Source: UBA7672 sp040398465
GTDB lineage: Bacteria; Pseudomonadota; Alphaproteobacteria; Caulobacterales; Hyphomonadaceae
NCBI GenBank assembly: GCA_040398465.1
Contig: JBBAUA010000015.1
Span: forward strand, 7,504 to 71,503
Length of the DNA: 64,000 nt
Reading direction: 5' to 3'
Positions within the stretch are counted from its first letter, which is position 1, and every line of letters begins with the position of its first letter. Under the pieces are notes generated by a model. It worked only from the letters and a program-made list of their open reading frames with translations, searched no databases and had not been told where the DNA came from. A program made the translations under genes and the position numbers. This document shows positions 25,041 through 33,193 of the stretch, piece after piece.

Positions 25041-26369
25041 ATGCGCCTGCGTGACTACACCCCGCGCGGCTACAACGCCCGCAACATCCTCATCCTCATC
25101 GTCCCGATGATCATCTTCGTCGTGTCGATGACGCTGTTCTTCTTCTACACCCACGTCGAACAGGTGAACGCCAAACTCTCCCGCGCCGTCGCTGAGGAAC
25201 TGGCCTTCGTCATCAACCATCACGAGGAACATCCCGAACAGTTCGACGACATGGCGCGCTCCATCTCCGCCTCCGGCCTCATGTCGCTCTCCTTCACACC
25301 CGACGTGAAGCAACTCACCCCGCCACCCGGCAATGAATGCTGCGACCAGCTGCGCGACGAAATGCGCATCCGTTTTGGTGGTCAGCCCTGGGTCTTCCGC
25401 TACCTGCCCGACGACCTGCTCACAATCCGCATCATCGGCCCGCGCGGCATGTATGAGGCGCGTATGGACCGCAAGCGCGTGATCATCATCACGGCACACA
25501 TCTTCATCGTCTGGACTGTCGCCTTCAGCGTCCTCCTGCTGCTTACCTCTTACCTCTTCCTCCGCAATCAGGTCCGCTCAATCCTGCAACTTTCATGGGC
25601 CGCCGACGCATTCGGCCGCGGCGAGGACGTGCCGAATTTCAAACCCTCCGGCGCCATCGAGGTCCGCAAGGCCGCGCGTTCGTTGCTCCGCATGCGCAAC
25701 CGCATCCGTCGCTACGCAGATCAGCGCACCGCCATGCTCGCCGGCGTCAGCCACGACCTGCGCACGCCGCTGTCACGCCTCAAGCTTGAACTCGCGCTGG
25801 CGCCGAAAGACTTCGAAACGGCGCCGGCGAAGAACGACATCCTCGAGATGGAGCGCATGCTCGACGGTTATCTCGCCTTCGCCCGCGGCGAGGAAGGTGA
25901 ACAGCCGGTCCAGTCGGACCTCGCCACCATCACCCGCGAAGCCGTCTCCGCCGCCGCCGCGCGGTCGCAACTGGAAGTGATCGCAACGCCTGTCCCGATG
26001 CGCCTGCGCCCGCTCGCCCTGAAGCGCGCCATTTCCAACCTCGCCAACAACGCCGCCGACTACGGCAAACGCGTCCGGCTCACCGTCGCGGCCACCGCCA
26101 CCGAAGCCACAGTCGTTGTCGAGGACGACGGCCCCGGTATCCCGCAGGAAAACTACGAAGACGCCTTCCGCCCCTTCAGCCGCCTCGACGCCTCCCGCAA
26201 TCAGAACGTCTCCGGCGTCGGCCTGGGTCTCACCATCGCCCGAGATACGGCACGCGCACACGGCGGCGACGTCACGCTCGGCGAGTCAGAATTGGGGGGA
26301 CTGAGAGCAACGATACGACTGCCGCTGGACACCGAGCGCCCGAAGGGACTGGGCGACGAAGAAGACTGA
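25041..26369 (+). CDS. Sensor histidine kinase, EnvZ-like
   Basis: 442 aa. TM1 (about 15-37), a periplasmic domain of about 110 residues, TM2 (about 147-172), HAMP, then dimerisation helix with His238 in GVSHDLRTPLSRLK, N-box SNLANNAADYG, G1 DDGPGIP and G2 GVGLGLTIA. The periplasmic part has a vicinal Cys pair (Cys100-Cys101), which could sense redox state or metal. The last gene of the marR-regulator-kinase cluster. Confidence 0.94.
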   Translation: MRLRDYTPRGYNARNILILIVPMIIFVVSMTLFFFYTHVEQVNAKLSRAVAEELAFVINHHEEHPEQFDDMARSISASGLMSLSFTPDVKQLTPPPGNECCDQLRDEMRIRFGGQPWVFRYLPDDLLTIRIIGPRGMYEARMDRKRVIIITAHIFIVWTVAFSVLLLLTSYLFLRNQVRSILQLSWAADAFGRGEDVPNFKPSGAIEVRKAARSLLRMRNRIRRYADQRTAMLAGVSHDLRTPLSRLKLELALAPKDFETAPAKNDILEMERMLDGYLAFARGEEGEQPVQSDLATITREAVSAAAARSQLEVIATPVPMRLRPLALKRAISNLANNAADYGKRVRLTVAATATEATVVVEDDGPGIPQENYEDAFRPFSRLDASRNQNVSGVGLGLTIARDTARAHGGDVTLGESELGGLRATIRLPLDTERPKGLGDEED

Positions 26370-26430
26370 GCCCCGGACCGCCGCGCTCCCGCCCCAACAA
26401 ACTCTGCAGAGCAGCGAGAATAGAGAGCCT

Positions 26431-27282
26431 CTACCTCTTCTTCTCCGCCTCCAGCGCCAACTCCGCCCCGCGCTTCACCGCAGCATCTACCGCGCGCGCC
26501 ATCAGGTCCGGCATCCCGCCCTCACCCATCAGCACACCAAGCGCCGCAGCTGTCGTCCCGCCCGGCGACGTCACTTGCTTTCGCAACTCCACCGGAGACT
26601 CCGCAAACTCGCCCAGCAGCGCCCCGGCGCCGATAACCGTCTCGCGCGCCAGCGCCATAGCTGTCGCTTCATCCAGCCCCGCAGCACGCCCGGCGGCGCC
26701 GAGCGCTTCAGCCAGCAGGAACACATACGCGGGACCGGACCCGGACACGGCCGTCACCGCGTCCATCTGCTGTTCCTTCAAAGGCCCGACAACAAACCCG
26801 AGTGGCTCCAGCAGCCGCGCCGTCGCGATCGCCTCATCGCCGCCGCACGCATCCGACAGCGCATACCCAGTCGCGCCCATGCCGATGGCGCCCGGCGTAT
26901 TCGGCATGGCCCGCGCAATCTTGTCTGTTCCCAACGCCCCGGCAACCCGCGCGATCGTCACGCCTGCCATGATCGAAACCACCAGCGTCTGCGGCCCCAC
27001 CCACGCCTTAAGCGCATCGACTGCATCGCCGAATCCCTGCGGCTTCACAGCCAACACGACGATGTCGGCGATCTCGGCCGGAGCGTTCAACGCAATCAGC
27101 CCGCCATCCGCCGCCGCGACAACGTCCTCGCCCGGATGGGGCTCGACAACCGACAGCCGAGCGATACCAGCTGCGTCGAGATCGCCCAGCCAGCCGCGCG
27201 CCATAGCCGATCCCATACGCCCGGCGCCGATCAATGCAACATGGAGAAGTCGCGCGCCTCCGGATGCGGAAGTCGCGCTCAT
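26431..27282 (-). CDS. proC: Pyrroline-5-carboxylate reductase
   Basis: 283 aa. Rossmann loop ALIGAGRMGSAMARGWL, the segment VLAVKPQGF, RAMPNTPGAIGMG, the family signature SGSGPAYVFLLAEAL and the C-terminal VTSPGGTTAAALGVL with the conserved Ser/Thr residues. It makes proline from pyrroline-5-carboxylate with NAD(P)H. It begins 4 bp after the stop of the YbjN-domain gene, a common alphaproteobacterial pairing. Confidence 0.95.
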   Translation of the reverse strand: MSATSASGGARLLHVALIGAGRMGSAMARGWLGDLDAAGIARLSVVEPHPGEDVVAAADGGLIALNAPAEIADIVVLAVKPQGFGDAVDALKAWVGPQTLVVSIMAGVTIARVAGALGTDKIARAMPNTPGAIGMGATGYALSDACGGDEAIATARLLEPLGFVVGPLKEQQMDAVTAVSGSGPAYVFLLAEALGAAGRAAGLDEATAMALARETVIGAGALLGEFAESPVELRKQVTSPGGTTAAALGVLMGEGGMPDLMARAVDAAVKRGAELALEAEKKR

Positions 27283-27286
27283 CGCC

Positions 27287-27790
27287 TCACGCCTCGCCGT
27301 GCGTCTCGAACAGGACGGCGTTTACCGCCTCTTCGGGAGACTTGCCGGCCCACACGACGAAATTGAACGCCGGCAGGAACTGGTCGGCTGCATCAAGCGC
27401 CGCCGCGAGGATCGCCGCGACTTCGCCCGGATCGGGCGAGATGCGGTCAAGCATGGGGATCGTGTGACGGAACACCGCCACGCCATCCTCGCCCCAGTAA
27501 TCGAAGTGACCAAGCCACAGGCGCTCATTGATCCGGCGCAGCAGGTCGGAAATCGCGGTCTGCTTCACATGCGGCGCACGCAGATCGAGCGTCAGCGTGA
27601 AATTCAGCGACGGCGGCTCATCGCGCCACGCAAACATGCCGCCGAACTCGCCCCACTTCGTCATCGATGCGCAATGCACGATGCCTTCTTCCGTACGTTC
27701 GCACGCCCAGCCCGCGCCGAGCACGGTCTGCTCGACGAGATCCATGGCGCCATCCTGATGCGGCATTGCGAGGGAATCGAGTTGGGACAT
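27287..27790 (-). CDS. YbjN-domain protein
   Basis: 167 aa. Matches the YbjN family (type III secretion chaperone-like fold): LVEQTVLGAGWACERTEEG, NFTLTLDLRAPHVKQTAISDLLRRINERLWLG split over the alpha/beta core, and FNFVVWAGKSPEEAVNAVLFE at the end. Alphaproteobacterial members are usually placed before proC, as here; the function is not known. Confidence 0.88.
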   Translation of the reverse strand: MSQLDSLAMPHQDGAMDLVEQTVLGAGWACERTEEGIVHCASMTKWGEFGGMFAWRDEPPSLNFTLTLDLRAPHVKQTAISDLLRRINERLWLGHFDYWGEDGVAVFRHTIPMLDRISPDPGEVAAILAAALDAADQFLPAFNFVVWAGKSPEEAVNAVLFETHGEA

Positions 27791-27916
27791 CTGGTCGTCC
27801 TCCCTGGAGAGTGCAGGCCTGAATCACGAAAACGCGCGTCGTGGAATCAAACGCTATAGACCCTTGCCGCCTATAACAATGGCAGCATGGTTAAGGGGTT
27901 AGTCATTGGAATCGGC

Positions 27917-28165
27917 TTAACCGGACAGCTTAGCTTCAAGCGCGGCGACGCGCTTTTCGAGCGCCTCAGCGCGCTCCAGCGCCGTCCGCGCGAGTGTCTT
28001 CAGCGCTTCCACTTCCTCACGCTTGGCCAGGTCGGCGTCTGCGACAACACGTTCCGTCACCGAGCGAAACATCGCTTTCGCTTCGTCATTGGCGGCCTGG
28101 GCCATGCCTGCGACGCCCTGCGCCATCTTGGAAATGTCGTCCATGAACGCGTTACGGGACTGCAT
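27917..28165 (-). CDS. ubiK: Accessory factor UbiK / BMFP family
   Basis: 82 aa, almost wholly helical: an amphipathic N-terminal helix, then FRSVTERVVADADLAKREEVEALK and a coiled coil RAEALEKRVAALEAKL. This is the UbiK (YqiC/BMFP) layout, a trimeric coiled-coil factor for aerobic ubiquinone synthesis that works with UbiJ. Divergent from lgt, with 101 bp between them. Involvement in ubiquinone synthesis is inferred from the family. Confidence 0.85.
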   Translation of the reverse strand: MQSRNAFMDDISKMAQGVAGMAQAANDEAKAMFRSVTERVVADADLAKREEVEALKTLARTALERAEALEKRVAALEAKLSG

Positions 28166-28266
28166 TGTGCGCCTCTGTGGTAGACCCCGCCGCGGGAGCC
28201 GGTATCTATATGGCTCATTCGTGAGCCGATTTCAAAGTCGGCAGCTGTGCCGCACGGGAATTCCGC

Positions 28267-29211
28267 ATGTTTCTGCCCCTCGAAATCCCTTTTCCGAGGA
28301 TTGATCCCGCGGCATTCACCATTCCGCTGCCCGATATGGCGCTCGGGCCGGTCCAGCTCGGCCCGTTTCCGGTGCGCTGGTACGCCCTTGGGTACATTTT
28401 CGGCCTGCTGCTCGGCTGGTGGTATGCGGTGCGACTTGTCACCACGCCCACGCTCTGGGGCCTGAAAGAGAAAGGCCCGCTCCAGCGCGCGGACATCGAC
28501 GACTTCGCCTTCTACGCGATGATCGGAATCCTGCTTGGCGGCCGCATCGGCTACATTCTTTTCTACACCATCCCCTACGAGTCCGAAAAAATCTTCGGGC
28601 CGGAGGGCGACCTGCTCTTCATCCTGCGCATGTGGGAAGGCGGCATGTCCTTCCATGGCGGCCTGATCGGCGCCGTCCTGGCGGTCTTCATCACCGCACG
28701 CCTCCGAAAGATTCCTGTGCTCAGTCTCGGCGACGTCGCCTGCGCCGCGGCGCCGATCGGCATCTTCCTCGTGCGCATGGCCAACTTCATCAACGGCGAA
28801 CTGTATGGCCGCCCGACCGACGCGGCATGGGGCATGCGCTTCCCCGATTACAACTGGGCGACGCGCGAGTGGGGACCGGTCGACGCCAAACCGCTCGTCC
28901 ATCCCAGCCAGATCTATGAAGCGCTGACCGAGGGCGTGCTGCTCTTCATCGTCTGCGCGCTCGCCGTCTGGCAGTTCAAGCTGCTTCGTCGTCCCGGCAT
29001 GGTCGCCGGCATCTTCCTCATCGGCTACGCCGTCTCGCGCACCTTCGTGGAGAACTTCCGCGAGCCTGACAACTTCACCCAAGGCGTGATGCCTGAATGG
29101 TTCACCATGGGCATGCTGCTGTCGATCCCGATGATCCTCGGCGGAGCCTACCTCATCTGGCGCGCCAACCGCACAAGCCCCACAGGCGGCGGCGAAACGA
29201 AACCGGCGTGA
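28267..29211 (+). CDS. lgt: Phosphatidylglycerol-prolipoprotein diacylglyceryl transferase
   Basis: 314 aa polytopic inner-membrane enzyme. The Lgt signature is present: FPVRWYALGYIFGLLLGW, GGMSFHGGLIGAV (containing the essential His), VRMANFINGELYGRPTD (Arg, Asn and Glu of the active site), and HPSQIYEALTEGV. It attaches diacylglycerol to the lipobox Cys of preprolipoproteins such as the M23 and BamE lipoproteins in this window. Followed by the MidA-like gene 4 bp later, in the conserved order lgt-midA-pgeF. Confidence 0.96.
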   Translation: MFLPLEIPFPRIDPAAFTIPLPDMALGPVQLGPFPVRWYALGYIFGLLLGWWYAVRLVTTPTLWGLKEKGPLQRADIDDFAFYAMIGILLGGRIGYILFYTIPYESEKIFGPEGDLLFILRMWEGGMSFHGGLIGAVLAVFITARLRKIPVLSLGDVACAAAPIGIFLVRMANFINGELYGRPTDAAWGMRFPDYNWATREWGPVDAKPLVHPSQIYEALTEGVLLFIVCALAVWQFKLLRRPGMVAGIFLIGYAVSRTFVENFREPDNFTQGVMPEWFTMGMLLSIPMILGGAYLIWRANRTSPTGGGETKPA

Positions 29212-29215
29212 GACC

Positions 29216-30262
29216 GTGAGCGGCCTCCGCTCACGCCTCGTCGAGGCCATCCGCGCCGACGGGCCGATGCCCGTTTCTCTCTACATGCTGATGTGCCTGC
29301 ACGATCCGCAGCACGGCTATTACGCAACGCGCCCCGCCTTCAATCAGGACTTCACCACCGCGCCCGAAACCTCGCAGGTCTTTGGCGAACTGATCGGCCT
29401 CTGGGCCGCGCACGAATGGCTCGCCATGGGCAGACCGTCACCGTGTCACCTGATCGAACTCGGCCCCGGCCGCGGCGTCATGATGTCTGACGCCCTCCGC
29501 GCCGGCGCCTCCGTCCCCGGCTTCAGCGATGCCGTGCGCGTGTCCCTCGTTGAAGCCAGCCCCGCCCTCCGCAAGGAACAGTCCGCCCGCCTCTTCCAGC
29601 GCGAAGTCCGCCACGCGGAGGACCTCGACGCCGTCCCACCCGGCCCCTCCATCATCCTCGCCAATGAATTCCTCGACTGCCTGCCCATCCGGCAGTTTGT
29701 CCGCTCCGGCGATAGATGGCGCGAACGCCAGGTCGGCCTCGACAAGTCCGGCGTCCTTGTCTTTGGCCTCGGCCCGCCGACGGACCTGCCCCCAAACATC
29801 ACGCCCACAGGCGACGAAGTCGAAGCCGCGCCCGCGCTCGAAACCTTCGCCGCCGCCATCGCGCGCCGCCTGCTGGTGCACCCAGGCCGAGCGCTCATCG
29901 TCGACTACGGCCCCGTTGACCACGCCCCCGCCGATACGCTGCGGGCCTACCGCTCCGGTCAGCAACTCTCGCCCCTCGCAGACCCCGGCGCATCTGACCT
30001 CACCGCCGACGTCGACTTCGCCCGCCTCGTCCGCCTCTGCAAACAGCAAGGCCTCGGCATCCACGGCCCCGTCCCGCAATCCGATTTCCTGATCCGCCTC
30101 GGCGCCCTTCAACGCGCCGACACCCTCTCGCGCGCCAACCCCGAACGCGCCGCCGACACCCGCGCCGCAGTCAACAAGCTGGTCGAGCCCAGCGAAATGG
30201 GCGCTCGCTTCCAGGTCCTCGCCATCACCTCGCCGGGCGCCGAAACGCCTCCAGCGTTCTGA
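29216..30262 (+). CDS. Class I SAM-dependent methyltransferase, MidA/NDUFAF7-like (DUF185)
   Basis: 348 aa from GTG 29216. Motifs of the NDUFAF7/MidA family: YMLMCLHDPQHGYYATRPAF, DFTTAPETSQVFGELIG, LIELGPGRGVMMSD (SAM loop), ILANEFLDCLPIRQFV and ALIVDYGPVDHAPADTLRAY. The mitochondrial homologue dimethylates an Arg of a complex I subunit, so a similar role on bacterial NADH dehydrogenase is likely but not proven. Four bp after lgt. Confidence 0.9.
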   Translation: MSGLRSRLVEAIRADGPMPVSLYMLMCLHDPQHGYYATRPAFNQDFTTAPETSQVFGELIGLWAAHEWLAMGRPSPCHLIELGPGRGVMMSDALRAGASVPGFSDAVRVSLVEASPALRKEQSARLFQREVRHAEDLDAVPPGPSIILANEFLDCLPIRQFVRSGDRWRERQVGLDKSGVLVFGLGPPTDLPPNITPTGDEVEAAPALETFAAAIARRLLVHPGRALIVDYGPVDHAPADTLRAYRSGQQLSPLADPGASDLTADVDFARLVRLCKQQGLGIHGPVPQSDFLIRLGALQRADTLSRANPERAADTRAAVNKLVEPSEMGARFQVLAITSPGAETPPAF

Positions 30263-30325
30263 TCGGGCATGCTAGCGTTGCGACCGCACACCGGGCCTCC
30301 TGGTGTCCTTTGTGCGAATCTTCGT

Positions 30326-30388
30326 GCCTTCGTGTTTCTCTTCAAAGACAAACACAAACGCACAGAGGGACCACAAAGACACGAAGGC
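30326..30388. repeat. Imperfect inverted repeat, REP/MITE-like, between midA and pgeF
   Basis: GCCTTCGTGTTTCT (30326-30339) and AAAGACACGAAGGC (30375-30388) are inverted copies with two mismatches, separated by 35 bp rich in CACAAA/ACAGAG. The text resembles dispersed palindromic repeats of the CACAAAGACACGAAGG type found between genes in many genomes. It ends 5 bp before the pgeF ATG. No second copy was noticed in the window. Confidence 0.5.
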
Positions 30389-30393
30389 CCTGA

Positions 30394-31182
30394 ATGACCC
30401 CCGACCGTCCCCCCTTCGACGAAGTCCCCGCCCTCAAGCGCTTCAGCATGCACGTGCGCCACGGCTTCTTCGGCCGTCGCGGCGGCGTCTCCACCGGCGT
30501 CTACAAGTCTCTCAACTGCGGCCACGGCTCTGGCGACGAGCCAGAGAAAGTGTTCGAGAACCGCCGCCGCGTCTGCCACGCCCTCGGCGCCGAACACGAC
30601 AAGCTCGCCTCGCCCCGCCAGATCCACTCCGCCAAAGCCGTCATCACCGAGACGGCCTACGCCCCCAACGACCGCCCCGAATGCGACGCGCTCGTCACCA
30701 AGCGCCCCGGAATTCTTCTCGGCGTGCTAGCGGCTGACTGCGCTCCCATTGTGATCTGCGATCCGCACAACGGCGTCATCTCGGCGATCCACGCCGGCTG
30801 GAAGGGAGCAGTCGGTGGCGTCATCGAGGCTGCCGTCGAAGCCATGGATCAGATCGGCGGCGACCCAGCGAAGATGGTCGCAGGCATCGGCCCTTGCCTC
30901 TCGCAGTCCTCCTTCGAAGTCGGCCCCGACCTCGCCGACGCCGTCCTCGACGCCACTCCCTGGGCCGAAACGCTGTTCGAGCCTGGGACAGGCGACCGGC
31001 AGTTCTTCGATCTCAAGCGCTACTGCTCCGGCCGCCTCGCCCGCATGGGAGTCGCCCACATTGACGCCCTCGCCGACGATACCCTTACGCAGCAGGACGC
31101 CTATTTCTCCCACCGCCACTCGGTAAAGGCAGGCGAGCGCGACTGTGGACGCAACATGACCGGCATCATGCTGCTAGGCTGA
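30394..31182 (+). CDS. pgeF: Peptidoglycan editing factor PgeF (laccase-domain, YfiH family)
   Basis: 262 aa. HGFFGRRGGVSTGVYKSLNCG at the start, then QIHSAKAV, VLAADCAPIVICD, AIHAGWKGAVGGV and GPCLSQSSFEV: the zinc/copper His and Cys residues of the YfiH (DUF152) family. These proteins act as purine nucleoside phosphorylases or oxidases in vitro, and as editors of misincorporated serine in peptidoglycan precursors in E. coli. Third gene of lgt-midA-pgeF. Confidence 0.93.
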   Translation: MTPDRPPFDEVPALKRFSMHVRHGFFGRRGGVSTGVYKSLNCGHGSGDEPEKVFENRRRVCHALGAEHDKLASPRQIHSAKAVITETAYAPNDRPECDALVTKRPGILLGVLAADCAPIVICDPHNGVISAIHAGWKGAVGGVIEAAVEAMDQIGGDPAKMVAGIGPCLSQSSFEVGPDLADAVLDATPWAETLFEPGTGDRQFFDLKRYCSGRLARMGVAHIDALADDTLTQQDAYFSHRHSVKAGERDCGRNMTGIMLLG

Positions 31183-31355
31183 CCAACGGTCTTGGCTTTT
31201 GGCGCAGGCGCAGCCCGCCTCCGTCGCCATCTTTGAATTCAGAATCTTTGCGGCGCCCCCTTGAACGCGCTTCGCTGCTCGCCAAAGTCTTCTGTGTGCG
31301 GACCGGGCCCCTCTGACAGCCGGCGTGAGATAACGCTGCTGTGATGTCGGACCGC

Positions 31356-31372
31356 ATCGGGAGTATCCCGAT
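31356..31372. promoter_or_regulatory. Perfect hairpin flanked by direct repeats in the 31183-31443 intergenic region
   Basis: ATCGGGA-GTA-TCCCGAT is a perfect 7-bp inverted repeat. An 8-bp direct repeat GATGTCGG occurs at 31343-31350 and again at 31370-31377, overlapping the hairpin end. No T-run follows, so it looks more like an operator than an intrinsic terminator. It lies 72 bp upstream of the small ORF at 31444. The rest of 31183-31340 shows no gene. Confidence 0.4.
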
Positions 31373-31414
31373 GTCGGCTCGGTCAAATTCATCTTCGAAC
31401 GAGCCGCTTCGAAA

Positions 31415-31438
31415 CTCTCGCAACACAAACGAGAGGAG
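31415..31438 (+). promoter_or_regulatory. Strong Shine-Dalgarno partly sequestered in a hairpin
   Basis: CTCTCG (31415-31420) can pair with CGAGAG (31430-31435) around a 9-nt loop CAACACAAA. The 3' arm forms the first part of the ribosome site GAGAGGAG (31431-31438), which lies 5 bp before the ATG at 31444. The stem is short, so opening by temperature or a bound factor is only a hypothesis. Confidence 0.4.
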
Positions 31439-31443
31439 TCGAC

Positions 31444-31683
31444 ATGCCGTTCTACGACATTGGTACCCACTATTCGGGCTTCGGCCCCGTCCCGCCAGTG
31501 GTCAGGCGCGATCATCACGGCCTGTACCATCACTGGGCCCGGCCCCCGCGACCCAGAACTCCACCGGAAGCAGCTGCCGCGTCGCCGATCCGACGCGGCG
31601 CCACGCCGGTCGGAGACGTCCGCCTCGCGCTTGCGCCAACCCTGGCGCTCCATCTTCACCAATTCTCCAGCGAACGGAGCTGA
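31444..31683 (+). CDS. Small hypothetical protein, His/Pro-rich N-terminus
   Basis: 79 aa, no family recognised. It is supported by an excellent ribosome site (AGGAG, 5-bp spacing) and by its position 4 bp before the next gene. The sequence opens MPFYDIGTHYSG and includes RRDHHGLYHHWARPP, a cluster of four His residues that could bind metal, followed by an Ala/Pro-rich half. No signal peptide or membrane helix. A chance ORF with a good ribosome site cannot be excluded. Confidence 0.5.
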   Translation: MPFYDIGTHYSGFGPVPPVVRRDHHGLYHHWARPPRPRTPPEAAAASPIRRGATPVGDVRLALAPTLALHLHQFSSERS

Positions 31684-31687
31684 TCCC

Positions 31688-31972
31688 ATGCCTCTTCTCA
31701 CCTCCCCGATGGACGGCGCGCCGATGCGTCAGATCTTTCGCTACGGCATCGAATTCGACGTGTGCCCCACCACTGGCGGCGTCTGGCTCGACAAGGGCGA
31801 ACTCGAAAAGCTGGTCGCGCTCGTGAAGGACGAAACGCTTCAGGGAAGCTCCCGTCAGCGCGGCCAATTCCGTGACGATGACGACGACGATGGTGATGAC
31901 GGCGACGATCGTAGCCGCAATCGCGCCAGCGGTGGACGGCGCTCGCGCCTCTCCGATCTTTTCGACTTCTAG
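31688..31972 (+). CDS. zf-TFIIB-type protein with incomplete zinc site and acidic tail
   Basis: 94 aa from ATG 31688 with GGAG at 31676-31679. It has the second half of the zf-TFIIB (DUF1407-like) domain, FDVCPTTGGVWLDKGELEKLVALV. The usual first CPxC pair is replaced by SPMDGAP, so only one Cys remains of the four-ligand site. A run of Asp/Gly (about 60-71) and a basic segment follow, ending RLSDLFDF. The function is unknown. Possibly co-transcribed with the small ORF before it; separated from terC by a 12-bp-stem hairpin. Confidence 0.75.
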   Translation: MPLLTSPMDGAPMRQIFRYGIEFDVCPTTGGVWLDKGELEKLVALVKDETLQGSSRQRGQFRDDDDDDGDDGDDRSRNRASGGRRSRLSDLFDF

Positions 31973-31982
31973 AACGCGTGAC

Positions 31983-32011
31983 CGGCGCCGTCGCATGTAG
32001 CGACGGCGCCG
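31983..32011 (+). terminator. Strong GC hairpin after the zf-TFIIB gene
   Basis: CGGCGCCGTCGC (31983-31994) pairs perfectly with GCGACGGCGCCG (32000-32011) around an ATGTA loop: a 12-bp stem 10 bp after the stop codon. There is no T-tract, so it is either a U-tract-less intrinsic terminator or an mRNA-stabilising or attenuating structure in the terC leader. Confidence 0.6.
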
Positions 32012-32101
32012 AAACCGCTGATCTCGACATCCTCCGCTGGCCGCAACCCTGAAGGCTCAGCGATCGCGACCGCACACGCTCAAGCTCTGGTGACGGAATC
32101 C

Positions 32102-33193
32102 ATGGACTTCATCCAGGCCATTTTCGTGTCCGAGTTTCTGGGTAAGCCGAACTGGATCTGGCTGGCGTTCATCGCCGCTGTTGTGGCGTTGCTCGCTTTT
32201 GATCTCGGCGTCCTCAACCGGAAGGACCACGAGATCGGCACGCGGGAGTCACTGAAGCTATCCGCATTCTACATCGCCATTGGCCTGAGCTTCGCCATCG
32301 TGATCTGGCAGCTCTACAACAACGCCTACCCGGGCGCGTCGACCGATCCCCAGCTGCTAGCGGTAACGGGTCAGGAGCGCGCCTGGATTGCTGTCCAGCT
32401 GTACCTGACCGGGTTCGCCGTCGAGAAGACGCTGGCGCTGGACAACGTCTTCATCATCTCGATGGTCTTCACCTATCTTGCGATCCCGCGCATGTACCAG
32501 CACCGCGTGCTGTTCTGGGGCATCATCGGCGTCATCGTCCTTCGCGCCTTCATGATCGGCCTCGGCGCCGTGCTGGTCAGCCAGTTCTCCTGGGTGCTCT
32601 ACATTTTCGCCGTCTTCCTAATTATCACCGGCATCCTGATGTTCCGAAAGGGCGGGCACGACACAGACATCAGCAAGAACAGGGTCCTCACCTGGCTCAA
32701 GCGCCGGATGAACGTCACGCCTGAACTTCACGGCAACAAGTTCCGCATCCAGCTGCCCGATCCCCAGACGGGCAAGCTTCGCTGGTTCGCGACGCCGCTC
32801 CTGCTGGCGCTTCTTTTTGTCGAAATCGTCGATCTCATCTTCGCCATCGACAGCGTGCCGGCAATCTTCGCTATCACCAGCGACCCGTACATCGTTTACA
32901 CATCGAACATATTCGCGATCCTCGGCCTTCGCGCGCTGTTCTTTGCGCTGGCCGCCATGGTGCATCGCTTTCAGTACCTGAAGTACGCCCTGGCGCTGAC
33001 CCTCGTTTTCATCGGCTCCAAGATCTTCCTTGGCGACCTGTTCCCGGGCGGCAAATTCCCGGCAACCTGGTCCCTCGCGATCACGATGGGCCTGATCGGC
33101 GGCGGCATCCTGTATTCTCTGTGGAAAACAAGAACGCCGGCGGTCACCAAACCTGGCCGCGACCAAGCCGAAAAGCTGCCGGATGTGCGCTGA
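32102..33193 (+). CDS. TerC/Alx family membrane protein
   Basis: About 363 aa (ATG 32102; GTG 32090 in frame is possible) with about nine membrane helices. The conserved acidic TerC motifs are visible: FDLGVLNRKDHEIG, GFAVEKTLALDNVF and EIVDLIFAIDSVPAIFAIT. Characterised relatives (Alx, MeeF/TerC) export manganese or supply metal to secreted enzymes; tellurite resistance is a secondary phenotype. No yybP-ykoY riboswitch was recognised in the leader. Confidence 0.93.
   Translation: MDFIQAIFVSEFLGKPNWIWLAFIAAVVALLAFDLGVLNRKDHEIGTRESLKLSAFYIAIGLSFAIVIWQLYNNAYPGASTDPQLLAVTGQERAWIAVQLYLTGFAVEKTLALDNVFIISMVFTYLAIPRMYQHRVLFWGIIGVIVLRAFMIGLGAVLVSQFSWVLYIFAVFLIITGILMFRKGGHDTDISKNRVLTWLKRRMNVTPELHGNKFRIQLPDPQTGKLRWFATPLLLALLFVEIVDLIFAIDSVPAIFAITSDPYIVYTSNIFAILGLRALFFALAAMVHRFQYLKYALALTLVFIGSKIFLGDLFPGGKFPATWSLAITMGLIGGGILYSLWKTRTPAVTKPGRDQAEKLPDVR

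Noticed and set aside
31973..32101. yybP-ykoY manganese riboswitch in the terC leader
   Set aside because: The leader has a strong simple hairpin but none of the conserved loop sequences of that riboswitch could be recognised.
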